The position numbers and the translations under genes are program-made. A stretch of 18,365 nucleotides of DNA, taken from the NCBI GenBank assembly GCA_937916085.1, contig CALGGO010000108.1, positions 1-18,365 of the forward strand, read 5' to 3'. The notes beneath the pieces were generated by a model. The model did no database searches, had not been told where the DNA came from, and saw only the letters and a list, made by a program, of their open reading frames with translations. Every line of letters starts with the position of its first letter. The first letter of the stretch is position 1. Below, in pieces: positions 16,918-18,365 of the stretch. The stretch comes from an uncultured Prevotellaceae bacterium. Lineage in GTDB: Bacteria; Bacteroidota; Bacteroidia; Bacteroidales; Muribaculaceae.

Positions 16918-17171
16918 ATATCATGTTCACACCAGGCAGGTGGAGAATCGCGAACCATTGAAGCTTGAGCGGTTCACCGAGGAACTGTATGGCAAGCTTA
17001 AGGAATAAAAAAAGAAGAGCGGGCACTATACTTCTTCAGCATAATGTCCGCTAATCTCCGAGCTCTCCAAGTCAAGTGCCAGCGTCTTAAGGCTAGCTAT
17101 CCCAACGAGGATACAAGCGCTCGTGTGATGGCGGTGCTCAACTACTCTTCGCCGCTAAGTCCTGCCATCAA
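16898..17171 (+). pseudogene. Unidentified coding debris (two fragments)
   Basis: Two stretches look like coding sequence without a proper gene. The first (16898-17007) reads into EYHVHTRQVENREPLKLERF and ends in GKLKE-stop, with no start codon and a stop just upstream. The second (17044 to about 17165) begins MSANLRALQVKCQRLKASY, continues PNEDTSARVMAVLNYSSPLS, then runs into AT-rich sequence with no family-like ending. Both have base composition like the main genes rather than like the AT-rich gene to the right. I recognise neither. They suggest deletion of one or more genes between the AraC remnant and the AT-rich island. Confidence 0.3.
17007..17052 (-). terminator. Possible intrinsic terminator for the leftward AT-rich gene
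   Basis: AGCGGGCACTAT (17018-17029) and ATAATGTCCGCT (17041-17052) form a 12-bp stem with one mismatch around an 11-base loop. On the minus strand the stem is followed after four bases (CTTC) by seven Ts (17013-17007). It lies about 240 bases downstream of the stop at 17291. The stem overlaps the start of a plus-strand fragment, which itself argues against that fragment being functional. Confidence 0.45.
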
Positions 17172-17290
17172 AATAAATATGTTGTTATATATATTGTTGT
17201 TACCGACCCTCCGCTGGATTATAATGCCAGCAGTCCATAGGTCGTTAATTGTCTATATATTAGGGTTTAAGGGGAATCTACTTTCGGTCT
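17172..17290. other. AT-rich intergenic junction
   Basis: This short stretch joins the debris to the AT-rich gene. It contains an AT-rich direct repeat (TGTTGTTA, twice, within 17178-17202), but no gene or clear regulatory element. Confidence 0.3.
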
Positions 17291-18328
17291 CTATAATAAC
17301 TTCTCTATATTGTAAGGGAAGGGATGATCATCTTTGTGATAATACTTATCTTGTTTATATGAAATTAAGGCATCCCTGATGTAACACTGCATATCGTCTC
17401 TTGTCTTATAAATTTTTTCCTCGTCATCGGTGATCATCCTCATGAGTACGATATAAATCCACATTGACACGGCATTCTTTGTTACAGGAAACTTGCCATC
17501 AGAAGACAGATTAAAACCATACTTGTCAACATCATTATCATATGGAACATAACCCTTCTTGATAAATACTTTATACATTTCATATATTGTCCGGTGAACT
17601 ATCTTCTTCTTGGCTATTCTTAATGTGCTTAATAGCTGTTCAATAACATTTAATTGTTCTTCGGTCTTATTTGCTTTATCTTCATGAGACTGCTTTAGGG
17701 CAGTTTCTTCATGTCCATAATTGTTTGATGATTGTTGGATACATTGGTCTATGCTTATTTGACAATCAGCATCAAAACGATCAATGAAATATGGAGGAAA
17801 TAATTCCCCAAACAATCTCATAGCAGTATTGCTGTGAATCGTAAATCTCTGTTTTTCGTTATTGTCAGCCTCAATCGTAACCTTTTTTAATCCATTCTTA
17901 TTGTCACATAAATACAATTTCAATGACAACAACTGTGCTCTATCTTCTTGTTCTTCTATGAGTTTATTGATATTTGTGTGCTGATAATCATAATAAAGAA
18001 GATACGTAGAGGCTATTTCATGGATTAGAGAAGGATCATCGTACTGCTCTAGGAACTCCGGCTCTTTTTTGATAGATTCTTCTATTGAGGTTTTAACTTC
18101 ATCAATTCTATAATTCAATTGTAATTCCGTCATGGTTTTATCTGCTGCAAGATAGAGGATGTATTTAGCTTTCTCGTATCGCTCTGCCATGCATAATTTG
18201 AAATTCTCCCATGACTTCACATCATTTAATAAAGAGTAGCAACTGTCATACCAATTGCTAATTGCATCTGCATTGCCTTCGTATCCAAAAATGGAAATAC
18301 CTTCATCAACTAAATTAGGGATATTCAG
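17291..18328 (-). pseudogene. AT-rich hypothetical protein gene, probably 5'-disrupted
   Basis: I do not recognise this protein. The open frame runs from 18328 to a stop at 17291 (about 345 codons). The first plausible initiator is a GTG at 18220 (309 residues). The residues encoded before it (NIPNLVDEGISIFGYEGNAD, then AISNWYDSCYSLL) look as protein-like as the rest, so the true gene probably began further upstream. An overlapping frame at the window edge reads QQVEELPLKRIN then TGA (18327-18325) and would join this frame after a one-base change. The protein is soluble, acidic to neutral and Lys/Glu/Tyr-rich, with a likely helical segment around 170-215 (EETALKQSHEDKANKTEEQL). GC content is clearly lower than in the sus genes, pointing to transfer. 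Confidence 0.55.
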
Positions 18329-18365
18329 TTAATGCGCTTCAATGGGAGCTCCTCAACCTGTTGAG

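Overview
The window looks like a chromosomal segment from a gut-type Bacteroidales, most likely Prevotellaceae or Muribaculaceae. The evidence is a SusC/SusD pair, Bacteroidetes -7 boxes of the form TAnnTTTG, almost no Shine-Dalgarno sequences, lipoprotein signal peptides ending in SC or AC, and a large secreted protein with a type IX-like C-terminal tail. The genus is an inference.

Layout. Positions 129-7826 (minus) hold a compact starch/malto-oligosaccharide utilisation operon: susC, susD, one SusE/SusF-type lipoprotein with three starch-binding modules, and a GH13 alpha-amylase lipoprotein. A hairpin followed by a T-run lies between the last two genes. Divergent from it is an intact AraC-family regulator (7972-8826, plus), in place of the SusR usual for sus systems. 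Positions 8924-13291 (minus) encode a 1455-residue exported protein of unknown function, closed by a clear intrinsic terminator. About 690 bases without a credible gene follow; they contain a promoter and a 175-bp palindromic MITE-like element. Positions 13984-16376 (minus) are a two-gene operon: an HXXEE membrane protein followed by a CocE/NonD-type alpha/beta hydrolase. Positions 16461-17290 are gene debris, including an AraC regulator reduced to its DNA-binding domain. Positions 17291-18328 (minus) are an AT-rich, unrecognised gene that appears broken by a frameshift near the window edge.

Main discovery. Three promoters, upstream of susC (7869-7940), of the 1455-residue protein gene (13503-13574) and of the HXXEE-CocE operon (16411-16482), share one architecture with identical spacing and no gaps. 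Each has a GCAAAnnTAT -7 box (plus-strand reading), a CTATTT-like half-site beginning 27 bases beyond the box's last base, and an AATGTTC-n5-TT-type block 15 bases further on. The best pair agrees at 20 of 23 bases in that block, and the half-sites repeat at 21-bp offset, as expected for an AraC-type activator. This suggests one local regulon, probably driven by the AraC protein at 7972. It would couple starch uptake to a giant secreted protein and to a cytosolic hydrolase/membrane-protein pair not normally associated with sus.
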